DNA of 64,000 nucleotides. Origin: Candidatus Saccharibacteria bacterium oral taxon 488 (GTDB lineage Bacteria; Patescibacteriota; Saccharimonadia; Saccharimonadales; Saccharimonadaceae). Positions within the stretch are counted from its first letter, which is position 1. Each line of letters begins with the position of its first letter. The notes beneath the pieces were generated by a model. That model saw nothing but the letters and a program-made list of their open reading frames with translations, was not told the origin of the DNA and did not search any database. The position numbers and the translations under genes are program-made. This document shows positions 18,015 through 27,683 of the stretch, one piece after another. The stretch is from positions 744,001-808,000 of the forward strand of contig CP040001.1 of the NCBI GenBank assembly GCA_013100825.1, in the 5' to 3' direction.

Positions 18015-18199
18015 GACCTATATTATAGCATTTTATACTATTATTGTAAATGGTAAACTCTTCCTCTCAATTACAAATAATCACTCTAATCCGGTCACAT
18101 ATTCTTTATTCTTTACTAAACCCCATAACAACACACTTATGTCTTTATCAAATTGAAAATTTAGTTCTCATTGGTGGATTATCGGGTCAATGAGGGCGC

Positions 18200-19189
18200 T
18201 CAATCCTCTATAATAACGTCTTCAACAGGTCGACGTTTAGAATAGGCCTGCTGCTTGCCATAACCAATGCGCAGCAAAATAGTTGGATATTCCCCATCAA
18301 GATCAAGAGTTTTTGCCATTTCTGCGGCAATTTCTGGCTGCTCGTTTGGTTGATTTAGATAGGCATGAGCGATCCCGAGCTCCGTGGCAGTCAGCAAGAA
18401 ACGCTGCAGCGTCCGACCTAGATCCACCCATTCGCGCCGACTATTTTCTCTTGTTGTAAAGAGAACCAGATGAGACGCTGATTCTATCTTCTTGCGGTCG
18501 GCCCTATTTTGAGCCTTGGTATTGACAGCCATCGACATGATTGGCTCAGCCATCCAGCGCGGCACGTTAGGTGCACCAAACACGGCATAACTCAGCCCGT
18601 CAAGTGTTTGATCTTGATGCTTCTTATTAAATCGCATCCAGCTTTTCAATTCAGCCTTAAACGCCTCATTTTGCATTTGACGTATATTCCCCTGAAAGAC
18701 ACATTGCTCGATATCATTGAATTGCTCTGTTTGATGTGCGTAATAATGAACTGAGACGCCCTTTTCACTATGGACAAATTGTAATTTCTTTAGTGCATCT
18801 GGAGCAATTTCCTCACCAGTGTAAATGCTGCGATTAATCTGCCGCATATCTATCTGTTCAAACAATGGACTCGGCTTGACGCCAGAATCTTCTGTAAGTA
18901 AAATCGTGATAACTCCCGTATCACCAACCGAAACGGTAGACTCATAGCCCTTGGTTTGCGCTGCCAAGCAGAAGTTCTCGGCCGCACAACCCAGACTCAC
19001 GAATAACTCCCTATTGTCAGGGTCGACTACTGGCAGCTTCCTGTCAAAATCAGGATGAATTTCTACCACCGACCCGTCGCGATGGAATTTCCAAGGTTGG
19101 GTATTGTGCCCTGACGGTGCTTTGACTGCCTGCTTAACTAGAAACTTAAAATCGTCTAATGATATAATGTTTCCTGTTTTCTTCGTCAT
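18200..19189 (-). CDS. Nitroreductase-family (Acg-like) FMN protein
   Basis: 329 residues. The flavin-phosphate loop AVKAPSGHNTQPWKF near residues 20-34 is the signature of nitroreductase-like folds. The partner region LGCAAENFCLAAQTKGY near 86-102, the central MRQINRSIYTGEEI near 134-147, and the second half-domain (SASHLVLFTTR; LLTATELGIAHAYLNQP; TILLRIGYGKQQ) match the two-half Acg type rather than short NfsB types. Members bind FMN; several have lost reductase activity and may sequester FMN. The substrate is unknown. The promoter is not clear. Confidence 0.8.
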   Translation of the reverse strand: MTKKTGNIISLDDFKFLVKQAVKAPSGHNTQPWKFHRDGSVVEIHPDFDRKLPVVDPDNRELFVSLGCAAENFCLAAQTKGYESTVSVGDTGVITILLTEDSGVKPSPLFEQIDMRQINRSIYTGEEIAPDALKKLQFVHSEKGVSVHYYAHQTEQFNDIEQCVFQGNIRQMQNEAFKAELKSWMRFNKKHQDQTLDGLSYAVFGAPNVPRWMAEPIMSMAVNTKAQNRADRKKIESASHLVLFTTRENSRREWVDLGRTLQRFLLTATELGIAHAYLNQPNEQPEIAAEMAKTLDLDGEYPTILLRIGYGKQQAYSKRRPVEDVIIED

Positions 19190-19335
19190 AATCTTCTCAA
19201 ATACCCTCTCATATTGTTACTGTTGAACCCAGTATACTTACCAAAAAAATGGTGTCAAATAAAAGCCCCTATGACCAAGATACTCTCTACTATCCGCACT
19301 GCCAAGGCTCAGCGCTTTGAAAACCTTATCAGCAC

Positions 19336-19359
19336 CGGGGGAAACAAAAAACTCCCCCG
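19336..19359. terminator. GC-rich hairpin upstream of the nitroreductase gene
   Basis: CGGGGGA and TCCCCCG form a 7-bp stem around a 10-base A-rich loop. There is no strong U-tract on either side. It lies between the decayed secreted-protein gene and the nitroreductase, so it could end transcription from the former. Confidence 0.45.
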
Positions 19360-19424
19360 TCCGAAGCTAGCAACGACGAGGGGAGAAAAGCCAAGGATCA
19401 TACGCTTAGTAGTGACACATACGC

Positions 19425-19686
19425 TTATATCATATCTCCATTGGTGAACGGAGGTAGAACGTCCAAAATGTCACGTCTGGAGTCCCAATCTGTACCCGAA
19501 CACATTTTAACACCGCCGTATACCGGTTCATCTTTGTCCTGGCTATCTTACACCGGCCCCGTGACCTGTATATTCTGCTATAGTTTGCTGGATTTGCGTG
19601 TGTCGTACTTGACTTCACCATTGTCATCCAAAAGACAGCACAATAGCCATCACGATACCTACCATAAATAATCCTGCCTTTTTCAT
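19425..19686 (-). pseudogene. Remnant of a small secreted protein gene
   Basis: A TATAAT box, an AGAAGGG ribosome site and an ATG at 19686 lead into a signal-peptide-like start (MKKAGLFMVGIVMAIVLSFG) that stops at a TGA. The sequence resumes in another frame (DDNGEVKYDTRKSSKL) and in a third (DSQDKDEPVYGGVKMCSGTD, then DILDVLPPFTNGDMI) before a TAA at 19425. The three pieces have consistent hydrophilic composition. I read it as one exported protein of about 85 residues with frameshifts. Promoter and ribosome site are intact. No family is recognised. Confidence 0.42.
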
Positions 19687-19838
19687 ATCCCTTCTTTCTG
19701 ATATTATACGACAGCACCGACTACACAAAATAAGCTATTATTGTCAAGCAAAGCTTAGTTGGCCGCAAGCTTTACAACTCTCTTTCAGCGATCAGGCCAC
19801 GCCATAGCTTACATTATCACGGTTCACCGACAAATTAC

Positions 19839-20747
19839 TTATGAGAGCGCCAGCTCGCCAATATGCCTCCAAAACTGACGCAGATCCTTAACGTCTACGC
19901 CTTCAATATCGTAGTTTGAAAGCACACCATGCCACGTGCTGGGCACAGCGCCCTTATCTAGTAGACGGTACTTGCTGAACACAAAACCATGCGGCAGCCA
20001 TGCCATGCTTATGACATCATCGTTGGCACATGGATATTCCAATATAGGAAAAGAGCAATCATATGTATCAACAATATTCCCTGGATCAATTGCTCCATAA
20101 TGCTTCCACTCCCCATAGCAAAAATCAAAACCTAGTGGCAGAAGAGCCATTTCCACACCCTCTCCCCCCTTATCTCTAGATGTCCGCATCTCCTCTACAA
20201 ATGAATCCAGCGCTTGACGAGCAAGAATATCGAGTCAATCCGCCCCAAACATCATCGAGTCGAAATACTCGTCAATTTTTCTACAATCTTCTTTACTGAG
20301 GTTATTTGGGTCGGTTTTGGCAGTAAGCACCGTATCGTTTAAGTCATGAGGCGTGACGAGCATGATGTCGATTGTTTTTAGCCGTGGATCTATAAATACC
20401 ATTTTTGCGCCATAGTAACAGGCATTGCTCGGATAAAGGCTCGAAAATACGAACTGGTCAAGACCAAAGTGGCGATCAAGCCCGTATGTATTAGTTCTAC
20501 GGCCTGATAACTGACTGCTCGGCAGTATCCCCATCTCCATGAACCGCCCAGGGAAATCACCTGAGTTAGTATAGTGCAAAAGTGGCAATCGCTCAAGACG
20601 TGCTCGTATCTCCCGAACGGCTAACTGCTCACCCTCTGATAAATCTCTCTGACTCTCCGGATGGTTATGAAAATTATCGCGCAATCGACCGGCATCAACA
20701 TATTGCGCCATTCTTTCTGGTAGAACAAGCACCTCGCTAGATGACAC
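19839..20747 (-). pseudogene. Unknown ~302-residue protein interrupted by an in-frame TGA
   Basis: The frame from 20747 to a TGA at 20235-20237 and the frame from 20234 to 19839 are the same reading frame, with no indel. If the TGA were sense the product would be about 302 residues. The N-terminal part has LLHYTNSGDFPGRFMEMGIL and MVFIDPRLKTIDIMLVTP; the C-terminal part has LPLGFDFCYGEWKHYG and AWLPHGFVFSKYRLL. No family is recognised. The start (GTG at 20747 or ATG at 20711) is uncertain. A nonsense mutation is the simplest reading, since UGA is a normal stop in the rest of the window. Confidence 0.6.
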
Positions 20748-20833
20748 GCCGCCAATCCTTCTGGATCTTAAAACTGAGAAAGCCCATACAAAAACCTGCC
20801 AGCATCATAGTAAACTTAATTATGGGATAGCAC

Positions 20834-20953
20834 TTACTTTTTGTCAAATGGGCCACCTGACCACATTGACCAAACTTTATCCCAGCCCTTTTCGCAACAC
20901 GTATCCGCGGGGTGCTTTTGCAATTCAGTTAGGCCAATTGTTTGTGGATTCAT
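20834..20953 (-). CDS. 39-residue Cys/Trp-containing peptide coupled to a membrane protein
   Basis: A short frame whose ATG overlaps the TGA of the preceding membrane-protein gene (ATGA), with AAGGAG 6 bases upstream. The product begins MNPQTIGLTELQKHP and ends CCEKGWDKVWSMWSGGPFDK plus a final Lys. It is hydrophilic, with vicinal cysteines and three Trp. The composition and position suggest a small effector, metal-binding or signalling peptide, but no family is recognised. A good Shine-Dalgarno site plus overlap coupling are the evidence for translation. Confidence 0.6.
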   Translation of the reverse strand: MNPQTIGLTELQKHPADTCCEKGWDKVWSMWSGGPFDKK

Positions 20954-21597
20954 GGCTTACTCCTTATCACTAATTTACTCAACTGCCACACCACCATCAC
21001 AATAGACCAGCCAAACAATGCCACCTCCGACACCACCGTCAGCGGTACCGAGACTTCACCTGCATAGTATGTACCGACCATCTTTAGAAATGCAACACAC
21101 ACGCTCGTTAATATAACTATCCAAGATTTCGTAATGATCCCTACCGCAGCAACAAATGCAGCCAACGCCAGTGCCATCCAGTGCAGTCCTGCGAACAGTT
21201 GACTCGCAGATAATACACTTATTTCTGGAGTAATCGGCAATCCATTCACCGGATAAACGAGGCGTCCGAGCGCCATCATCGCATGAAATGCACCAATTGC
21301 CACAACGATACCTAGAGCAAGCACGATACCCATGCCAACAGGATATCGCCCCCTCAGTTTAGAGTACAAAACCACGACGACAGCTAACAATATCGACGCT
21401 CCACATGCTAGCATTTCACTTGCCGCCTGCAAGGCGACCTGATGTTGCTGCACCCACGCTAGCACACCTGGAGCGTTTGCTGAGGGTATCGGCAGTGACA
21501 CTGCGATACTAATGCAAGCCGTGGCAAGCAAACCAAAGCTCATCAGCCATATAATATTACCGATATACGAAATATGCCGACTACTTTGTTTTACCAC
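20950..21597 (-). CDS. Six-span membrane protein (DUF4386-like), coupled to lepA(N)
   Basis: 215 residues, with about six transmembrane segments spread from residue 12 to 205 and short charged loops (SKLRGRYP near 82). Size and topology resemble DUF4386-type proteins; there is no catalytic motif. The GTG start at 21597 lies 5 bases after the lepA(N) stop, with its ribosome site (AAGGAG) inside the last lepA codons. It is therefore on the tilS-ftsH-murJ-lepA(N) transcript. This gene occupies the place where the lepA C-terminal half would be expected. Confidence 0.65.
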   Translation of the reverse strand: MVKQSSRHISYIGNIIWLMSFGLLATACISIAVSLPIPSANAPGVLAWVQQHQVALQAASEMLACGASILLAVVVVLYSKLRGRYPVGMGIVLALGIVVAIGAFHAMMALGRLVYPVNGLPITPEISVLSASQLFAGLHWMALALAAFVAAVGIITKSWIVILTSVCVAFLKMVGTYYAGEVSVPLTVVSEVALFGWSIVMVVWQLSKLVIRSKP

Positions 21598-21601
21598 CCT
21601 C

Positions 21602-22576
21602 TCACTCCTTCGTCATATATTTCTTTAGCGTCACCGTATCACCCACCCGCGCTTCACGGGTGGTTTTTAGGTTGGTGACAATGTAGCCAATTTCACCAGT
21701 ATCGAGCGATGGGTCGGGGATCATACCGGGACTGAGATGGCCAACCTCCAATGCCAACCCATTCGCACTGGTCGCCATCATATGAATCGCTTCACCCTTT
21801 TTGATCTGACCGTCAACCACCCTGACGTACAAAATCACGCCGCGATAATCATCATAATAACTATCAAAAATTAGCGCCCGAGTTGGGAGATCAGCCAACG
21901 CAACATCAGGATGCTCGACCGCCAGTGGCGAAGTCGGCGCCGGGATTCGCTCAACGATCGCCGCCAAAACTTGATCGACATTCTGCCCGGTTTTGGCGGA
22001 AATATGAATAATCTCGCTTTCATCGCAGCCCAGCAAATTAATCACCTGCTTGGACACCCGTGGCACATCGGCAGCTGGTAAATCAACTTTATTGAGCACA
22101 GGAATAATCGTGAGGTCCTGTTCCATTGCCAGGTACACATTCGCTAACGTCTGCGCCTGAATGCCTTGGCTGGCGTCAACCACCAATACCGCACCCTCGC
22201 AGGCCTGCAACGAGCGACTAACTTCGTAGCTAAAATCAACGTGACCGGGCGTGTCGATGAGGTTGAGATCGTAAGGTCCAGCCAGCGGCAATCCTTCCGA
22301 TGAATCGATAGCCCTGTCGCTGGCGTTGCCTGCGACATTCGATTGAGAGGAAGCGATTGCCGCTGGCTGGCGATAGTGATACTTCATCCGCACCGGCGCG
22401 AGCTTGATCGTGATCCCTTTCTCACGCTCGAGATCCATACTATCCAGCAGCTGCGACTTCATCTCGCGCTTCTCCACCGTCCCCGTCATCTCCATCATCC
22501 GGTCAGCCAGCGTCGACTTACCGTGGTCGATGTGGGCAATGATGCAAAAATTACGAATACTGGTCAGCGGTTTCAT
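21602..22576 (-). CDS. lepA: Elongation factor 4 (LepA), N-terminal half with in-frame insertion
   Basis: 324 residues covering the GTPase domain and domain II. G motifs: [12 protein letters not shown] (14-25), the switch region [14 protein letters not shown] (51-64), DTPGH near 108, NKVD near 160, SAKTG near 190. Domain II ends at [14 protein letters not shown] and a stop, exactly before the sequence with which the separate C-terminal half (14660-15619) resumes. Between MKYHY and [10 protein letters not shown], where other LepA proteins have a few residues, about 31 extra residues come from a palindromic DNA element (22278-22370). The ATG overlaps the murJ TGA (TGATG). EF4 back-translocates or remodels stalled ribosomes; the two halves would have to associate to do so. 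Confidence 0.93.
   Translation of the reverse strand: MKPLTSIRNFCIIAHIDHGKSTLADRMMEMTGTVEKREMKSQLLDSMDLEREKGITIKLAPVRMKYHYRQPAAIASSQSNVAGNASDRAIDSSEGLPLAGPYDLNLIDTPGHVDFSYEVSRSLQACEGAVLVVDASQGIQAQTLANVYLAMEQDLTIIPVLNKVDLPAADVPRVSKQVINLLGCDESEIIHISAKTGQNVDQVLAAIVERIPAPTSPLAVEHPDVALADLPTRALIFDSYYDDYRGVILYVRVVDGQIKKGEAIHMMATSANGLALEVGHLSPGMIPDPSLDTGEIGYIVTNLKTTREARVGDTVTLKKYMTKE
22278..22370. repeat. 93-bp palindromic element inserted in frame in lepA
   Basis: The ends are a perfect 16-bp inverted repeat (CCAGCCAGCGGCAATC at 22278-22293 and GATTGCCGCTGGCTGG at 22355-22370). Inside, further nested pairs occur in order: TTCC/GGAA, AATCGA/TCGATT, and TGTCGC/GCGACA. About 32 base pairs, or 64 of 93 bases, can therefore pair into one long hairpin. 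The length is 31 codons and the frame stays open, adding residues from about 69 to 99 of LepA(N). The form is that of the Rickettsia palindromic elements, mobile palindromes that sit inside genes in frame. I did not find a second copy by eye in this window. Confidence 0.8.
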
Positions 22577-24237
22577 CAGCGCCTCAACTTACTCATATCA
22601 AATCGCGAAAACAGCAGACGTTTCATTCGCGCCAAGACCGGGTCGATCTCTGGCAACTTTAGCCACTTGGACAGCGCGCCATACACGACAAAATTGAAAA
22701 TCGTAATCGCCCCAAACTTGGGCAGCGCCCCCAAAAAGCTGTCATCCGACGCCCGAAATGGAATTACCAATACGCTGACGTAGCACGTCACTGCTAGTGG
22801 CACCGCGGCTAACGCCATCTTGGCGACCGCTTTGACAAACGTTGCGTCAAACAGCTGTGGCATGCGCCGACCTAAAATGACGCACAAAATCACCACCTCA
22901 ACAAAGGCGACAATTGACTGCGCCCATGCCAGGCCATACGGGCCAAGCTTCGCATAGTAGCCAAGTATCACGGCCAGCGCCACATTCAACACAATCGCAA
23001 AAATCGACACATACATCGGTGTCTTGGTATCCTGCTGTGCATAAAATCCGCGCGCCACCATGTGATACACCGTCCTGAATAAAATTGCCATTACCAGACA
23101 ACCGAGAATGTTCGCCATAACCGGATCGCCATTATTATTGATAAAGTGCACCACGTAGCCACGCGCGAAAAACGTCACCACACAAATCGGGATAATCATC
23201 CAAATCACCGTCCTGAGAAATGACCGCAGATCTCTACGAAATAGATCCGGCCGCTCCGAGGCGAGGCGCTCAGTTAGTTGTGGAAAGGCAGCGTTGGAAA
23301 TAGCAACGCCGATGAGGTTGATCGGCATCATGTGTAGTGTCAATGCTTGATTATAACGACGAATAATACCATCACCCATCCGCGACGCCAAGTTGACTTC
23401 GGCCAGGCTGACCACATAATCCATTCCCTGATCAATCGAGCGCGCCGGCAGCAGCGACAAAACTTTACGAAAGCCGCGATTGCGCCAATAAATCTTGAAA
23501 TCATAATCAAAGCCGAGTCCGATTAGCCCGACCGCACTGACGATGAGCTGCAACACCGACCCAAGTACCACACCAAGCGCCACGCCCATAATGCCGCCGT
23601 CAAAAATTTGCCAGCCGAACAGGTTGATGCCGTTGGTGAACCACAACGTACCGATGATAATCCCGACATTGTACAGCATCGGCGCCAGCGCATAGAAGGT
23701 GAAGCGACCGACCGCTTGCTGGATGCTAGCAATCACCGCTGCCACCGCAAAGATCAGCGGATTTACCGCGATCACTCGCATCATACTGACCGCCAATGCG
23801 TGACCAGCCTCGCTTAGCCCCGGCGCGATCAGATATTTCATCAGCGGATCAGCAAAAATGATGATTAGAACGCTCGTCACCAGCGTCACCAGCGCCATGA
23901 GATTGATCATGCTCGAACTAATTTGCCAGGCTGACTGCTTGTTGCCTTTGACCCACCGCTCGTTAAATACCGGGATGAAAGTGACGCTCAGCGCCCCCGA
24001 CACTAGAATCGCAAACATAAAATCTGGCACCATGAACGCCGCCGTATAAGCGTCCAGCCCAACCGGATAACCAGCCAAGTGAGCCTTCTCATTGGGAAAA
24101 TACGCCGCGTTCAAAAAGCGATCGCGCAGCAGCCCCAGCAGGCTTGACAGCAACATCGAGCTCGCTAAAATCGTGGCGGCTAACTTGACTGTCAGCCGCT
24201 GATTGATCTTGTTGACAACATTACGAACGCGCCCCAT
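22576..24237 (-). CDS. murJ: Lipid II flippase MurJ (MviN family)
   Basis: 553 residues with about 14 transmembrane segments. Family features: [20 protein letters not shown] near residues 30-50, then [21 protein letters not shown]; the conserved pattern [20 protein letters not shown]; and [20 protein letters not shown] near 295-315. It flips lipid-linked peptidoglycan precursor across the membrane, and its presence agrees with murC at 35.8 kb and a peptidoglycan wall. It begins 6 bases after the ftsH stop and overlaps lepA(N) by one base. The C-terminus ends in a basic cytosolic tail ([17 protein letters not shown]). Confidence 0.93.
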   Translation of the reverse strand: MGRVRNVVNKINQRLTVKLAATILASSMLLSSLLGLLRDRFLNAAYFPNEKAHLAGYPVGLDAYTAAFMVPDFMFAILVSGALSVTFIPVFNERWVKGNKQSAWQISSSMINLMALVTLVTSVLIIIFADPLMKYLIAPGLSEAGHALAVSMMRVIAVNPLIFAVAAVIASIQQAVGRFTFYALAPMLYNVGIIIGTLWFTNGINLFGWQIFDGGIMGVALGVVLGSVLQLIVSAVGLIGLGFDYDFKIYWRNRGFRKVLSLLPARSIDQGMDYVVSLAEVNLASRMGDGIIRRYNQALTLHMMPINLIGVAISNAAFPQLTERLASERPDLFRRDLRSFLRTVIWMIIPICVVTFFARGYVVHFINNNGDPVMANILGCLVMAILFRTVYHMVARGFYAQQDTKTPMYVSIFAIVLNVALAVILGYYAKLGPYGLAWAQSIVAFVEVVILCVILGRRMPQLFDATFVKAVAKMALAAVPLAVTCYVSVLVIPFRASDDSFLGALPKFGAITIFNFVVYGALSKWLKLPEIDPVLARMKRLLFSRFDMSKLRR

Positions 24238-24243
24238 AACAAT

Positions 24244-26112
24244 TTATGCGTGCAGCTTTGCCTCCTTTGGCAGTTTCGTTCCCGAAAGAATCTCATCCAC
24301 CGCCGCTTCCTCCAAGGTTTCGTCTTTGAGCAGTGCCTCGGCCAATTTATCGAGGAACGGACGGTTGGCTTTGAGCACCAGCATTGCCCGTTGTTTAGCC
24401 TCGGTGATCAGCTGCGACACTTCCTGGTCGATCAGTTTAGCAGTCTCATCCGAGTACGGCCGCTCGCGGGTCATCTTATCAAACATCAGCCCGCCGTTGT
24501 CTTCGTGAAATACTTGGTCGCGTAGGCCCTTACCCATACCCTGCTCGATGATCATATCACGGGCAATCTCGGTGGCTTTACGCAGGTCTGAGCCAGCGCC
24601 GGTGGTGATACCATCATCACCGTAAATAATTTGCTCGGCAATTCGGCCGCCCATGGCCCGAGCCAAGATATCCTTGAACTCATAGACGTTGGTGTAGCTC
24701 TTATCCTCTGGCGGTAGGAACCAGGTTACACCGCCAGTGCCGCCGCGCGGAATAATCGTCACTTTGTGAACTGGATCAGAATCTGGCAAGACGTGACCAA
24801 CAATGGCGTGGCCCGCCTCGTGGTACGCTGTCAGCTCCTTCTCGTGGTCGTTCATCACCTTGGCCTTGCGCTCTGGGCCGATGGCCACTCGCTCAAATGC
24901 CTCGGTTAATTCTTCATTAGTAATTTTCTTCTTATTACGCCGTGCGGCGATAATTGCTGCTTCATTGGCGATATTAGCGAGATCTGCCCCCGATGAGCCA
25001 GCTGTCTTGGCGGCCAATTTATCGAGGTCAACCGTTTCGTCGGTTGGCTTTTTCTTGAAATGAACTTTCAGAATTGCCTCGCGATCTTTGCGCTCCGGCA
25101 GAGTAATCGTCACTCGCCGATCAAACCGTCCCGGCCGCAGCAACGCAGGATCAAGCACATCCGCCCGGTTGGTCGCCGCCAGCACGATCACGTTCGTGTC
25201 ACCGTCAAACCCATCCATTTCCACCAAAATCTGGTTCAAGGTCTGCTCACGCTCATCGTGGCCGCCACCCATGCCCGAACCGCGCTTGCGGCCCACCGCG
25301 TCAATCTCGTCGATGAAAATGATGCACGGCGCATTTTTCTTGGCCTTTGAAAAGAGATCGCGTACCCGGCTAGCACCAACACCGACGAACATCTCGACGA
25401 ACTCCGAGCCAGAAATTGAGAAGAACGGCACGCCCGCCTCGCCAGCTACTGCCCGAGCCAGCATGGTTTTACCAGTACCCGGATTACCGACCAGCAAGAC
25501 GCCTTTCGGAATCTTGGCACCGAGTTCCTTGTACTTCTTTGGATGCTTCAGGAAATCGACAACCTCCTGCAGATCCTGCTTGGCATTATCATTACCAGCG
25601 ATATCCTCAAACAGCACCTTCTCTTTGTCCTCGCCATACAGCCGCGCCTTTGACTTGCCAAAGCCCATCGCTTGATTATTCTGCCCTTGGGCCTGGCGCA
25701 TCATGAACATGAAAAAGATCACGATGATCACCACCGGCACAATCATCACCGTCAGATTCCACAGCACTTCACCGGTCTGTGATGGCGGCAGAACGTTAAT
25801 CTCAACCTTGGCGTCCTTGTTCAAGCCCTGCTCATAGATCGTACTGCCAGATTCCTTGACTGATTTCTCGGTCGGCTGTTTTTGGCCTTTGGGAGTAATT
25901 TTCAGATCATTGCCCTGGATATCAATCTTGGCAATTTCCCCGGCATTTGCCCGTCGCACTACATCGGTCAATGCCACATTCTTCAAGTTGCTATTTGGTG
26001 ACAGCGCCGCGTACACTGCCAGCCCAAGAAACACAATGATTGCCCAAAACAACCCCAGCCGAGCAACCTGCCCGATCCCTTTCTTAGTATTCTTTGGCGT
26101 CTTTCCTGCCAT
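24244..26112 (-). CDS. ftsH: ATP-dependent zinc metalloprotease FtsH
   Basis: 622 residues in the normal order. There is an N-terminal span (about 17-36), an extracytoplasmic domain, a second span (about 120-140), then the AAA+ ATPase. Walker A is GNPGTGKT near 207-214 (Asn replaces the usual Pro of GPPGTGKT), Walker B is [12 protein letters not shown], and the second region of homology is [19 protein letters not shown]. The M41 protease has [11 protein letters not shown] near 427-437 and the third zinc ligand region further on ([14 protein letters not shown]). It degrades misfolded membrane proteins and short-lived regulators. It lies in an operon downstream of tilS. Confidence 0.97.
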   Translation of the reverse strand: MAGKTPKNTKKGIGQVARLGLFWAIIVFLGLAVYAALSPNSNLKNVALTDVVRRANAGEIAKIDIQGNDLKITPKGQKQPTEKSVKESGSTIYEQGLNKDAKVEINVLPPSQTGEVLWNLTVMIVPVVIIVIFFMFMMRQAQGQNNQAMGFGKSKARLYGEDKEKVLFEDIAGNDNAKQDLQEVVDFLKHPKKYKELGAKIPKGVLLVGNPGTGKTMLARAVAGEAGVPFFSISGSEFVEMFVGVGASRVRDLFSKAKKNAPCIIFIDEIDAVGRKRGSGMGGGHDEREQTLNQILVEMDGFDGDTNVIVLAATNRADVLDPALLRPGRFDRRVTITLPERKDREAILKVHFKKKPTDETVDLDKLAAKTAGSSGADLANIANEAAIIAARRNKKKITNEELTEAFERVAIGPERKAKVMNDHEKELTAYHEAGHAIVGHVLPDSDPVHKVTIIPRGGTGGVTWFLPPEDKSYTNVYEFKDILARAMGGRIAEQIIYGDDGITTGAGSDLRKATEIARDMIIEQGMGKGLRDQVFHEDNGGLMFDKMTRERPYSDETAKLIDQEVSQLITEAKQRAMLVLKANRPFLDKLAEALLKDETLEEAAVDEILSGTKLPKEAKLHA

Positions 26113-26139
26113 ACGTCACATAATCCTTTCTCTTTCGTC

Positions 26140-26985
26140 CTAGCGAGTCACTCGTTTTATTGTAACACTTTTTACGGATAATTTCACCCGCACATTAGCG
26201 GCCGGCTGCCACACCGTTCCTGCTCGGCCAGTTTTGATGGCGATCAGCAGTCGATCCAGCTGTGCTGAGAGTAGCGACACGCCAGTCAGTCGCTGCACTT
26301 CTCGGTGCAGTAGCTCGCGCGCCGGCTCAATTGGGATATGCGCCCAAAAATAACGACTACTGAGGCGTGGTGACAACCGCATTATTTCTTGGTCAATCTC
26401 TTGGCGCAGCCGCCATTGCTGACGCCATAACCGACCAAGCGCCGCCCGCTGCTGATCAGTCAACCTTGCCTGCAGCTGTCGGCGCAGCTGATTACGTAGA
26501 TAGGCGCTCGATTGATTTGTCGCGTCCTCTACCCATTCCAGCCGGTGGCACAGTGCATAATCATATATGTCTTGCTTTGTCCATTCCAATAGCGGCCGCT
26601 CAATCCGCTGATCGCCCATAGCCGCCAAGCCTCGCCAGCGCGTACCACGCCGCAAATTGAGTGCTATCGTCTCAATCACGTCATCCTGGTGATGGGCCGT
26701 CGTCACCCGCCCACCCCAGCGTGCTGCCGCATCAAAGAGAAATTGATACCGCCGCTGACGTGCCACATCTTCGCTGGCTGCCGGCCCCAATTCCTCACGC
26801 CTGATAACATATGGCACATTACACCGGCGCGCTAGCCCCGCCACGAACCGCGCATCAGCCGCCGATTCTGCCCGAATGCCATGATCAAAGTGAGCCACCA
26901 CTACCTCGTCCTGCCCATGCCGCAATACGCTGTCGAGGAGTACCACGCTGTCCACCCCACCCGATACCGCAATCAGTCGTCTCAT
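26140..26985 (-). CDS. tilS: tRNA(Ile)-lysidine synthase
   Basis: 281 residues. The PP-loop SGGVDS at residues 7-12 binds ATP. Further family blocks are VAHFDHGIRAESAADARFV, HHQDDVIETIALNLRRGTRWRGL (HxxDD type) near 95-120, and RPLLEWTKQDI near 132. The C-terminal TilS domain is short. It converts C34 of tRNA-Ile(CAU) to lysidine, so AUA codons are read as Ile; its probable substrate is the tRNA at 34128-34203. The ATG at 26985 is chosen over an upstream start because CATAAT lies 6 bases before it (leaderless) and the PP-loop follows at the usual distance. Confidence 0.92.
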   Translation of the reverse strand: MRRLIAVSGGVDSVVLLDSVLRHGQDEVVVAHFDHGIRAESAADARFVAGLARRCNVPYVIRREELGPAASEDVARQRRYQFLFDAAARWGGRVTTAHHQDDVIETIALNLRRGTRWRGLAAMGDQRIERPLLEWTKQDIYDYALCHRLEWVEDATNQSSAYLRNQLRRQLQARLTDQQRAALGRLWRQQWRLRQEIDQEIMRLSPRLSSRYFWAHIPIEPARELLHREVQRLTGVSLLSAQLDRLLIAIKTGRAGTVWQPAANVRVKLSVKSVTIKRVTR

Positions 26986-27033
26986 GAGGATATTATGACA
27001 CATACTGCGGGGCTACGTGATACAATACTCACT

Positions 27034-27678
27034 ATGCACGAGATAACCATCCTCTGCTTTGGTGATTCCAACACCTTTGGACAGCGACCCGATGTGAACG
27101 CGCGATATGACGAGTCGGTGCGCTGGCCGCGGCGACTGGGGGCGCTGCTAGCGAACGAGGCACGCCAATATTATATTGTTGAGGAGGGGCTGGGCGGTCG
27201 GCGAACCGACCTTGATCATCCCGACCCAGCCAAACCATCGAGAAATGGCTGGATGTACTTTCCGCCGTGCCTGGCCAGTCATCAGCCCGACATCGCCATC
27301 ATCATGCTGGGAACAAACGATGCCCAGATTTGCCACCAGCGACCAGTTGAGGCGATCGTGACGGCACTAGCGCGCTACATCACGTATTGTCACGAATCAG
27401 ATGTCACACCACTGCTGGTTGCGCCGCTCATTCCAGACCCTACTGGGCTGTTCAACGAGGCAATCGTACCGCGATCGGCGTGGCACTTTGATGATACAGC
27501 CGTGGCGACACTAACTGCACTGCCTGAAAAAATCCGAACTTATGCCGCCAAGCATGGTGTTGCGTTTTTCGACGCCAACACATATGCCGAGGCCGGTGTA
27601 GACGGGTTGCACTGGACAGCAGCAGGTCACGAGCGATTTGCCCGAGCAATCGCCCAGATGATACACGAAATAGCATAG
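27034..27678 (+). CDS. SGNH/GDSL hydrolase
   Basis: 214 residues, no signal peptide. SGNH blocks are in order: I, CFGDSNTFG near residues 8-16 (Ser nucleophile); II, the Gly in EEGLGGRRTD near 50-58; III, MLGTNDAQ near 93-100 (oxyanion Asn); V, DGLHWTAAGHERFA near 189-202 (Asp and His). Such enzymes hydrolyse esters (lysophospholipase, acetylesterase, carbohydrate esterase); the substrate is unknown. The in-frame open region extends 5' to 26881, but the ATG at 27034 lies 7 bases after TACAAT, so translation starts there. It is divergent from tilS. Confidence 0.88.
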   Translation: MHEITILCFGDSNTFGQRPDVNARYDESVRWPRRLGALLANEARQYYIVEEGLGGRRTDLDHPDPAKPSRNGWMYFPPCLASHQPDIAIIMLGTNDAQICHQRPVEAIVTALARYITYCHESDVTPLLVAPLIPDPTGLFNEAIVPRSAWHFDDTAVATLTALPEKIRTYAAKHGVAFFDANTYAEAGVDGLHWTAAGHERFARAIAQMIHEIA

Positions 27679-27683
27679 AATAC

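Noticed and set aside
19839..20747. UGA read as glycine (Gracilibacteria-type code)
   Set aside because: UGA ends many intact genes here (DUF192, recA, grpE, murJ), and only this one gene has an internal UGA.
22343..22783. Plus-strand 146-codon frame across lepA and murJ
   Set aside because: Antisense to two conserved genes; no promoter or ribosome site.
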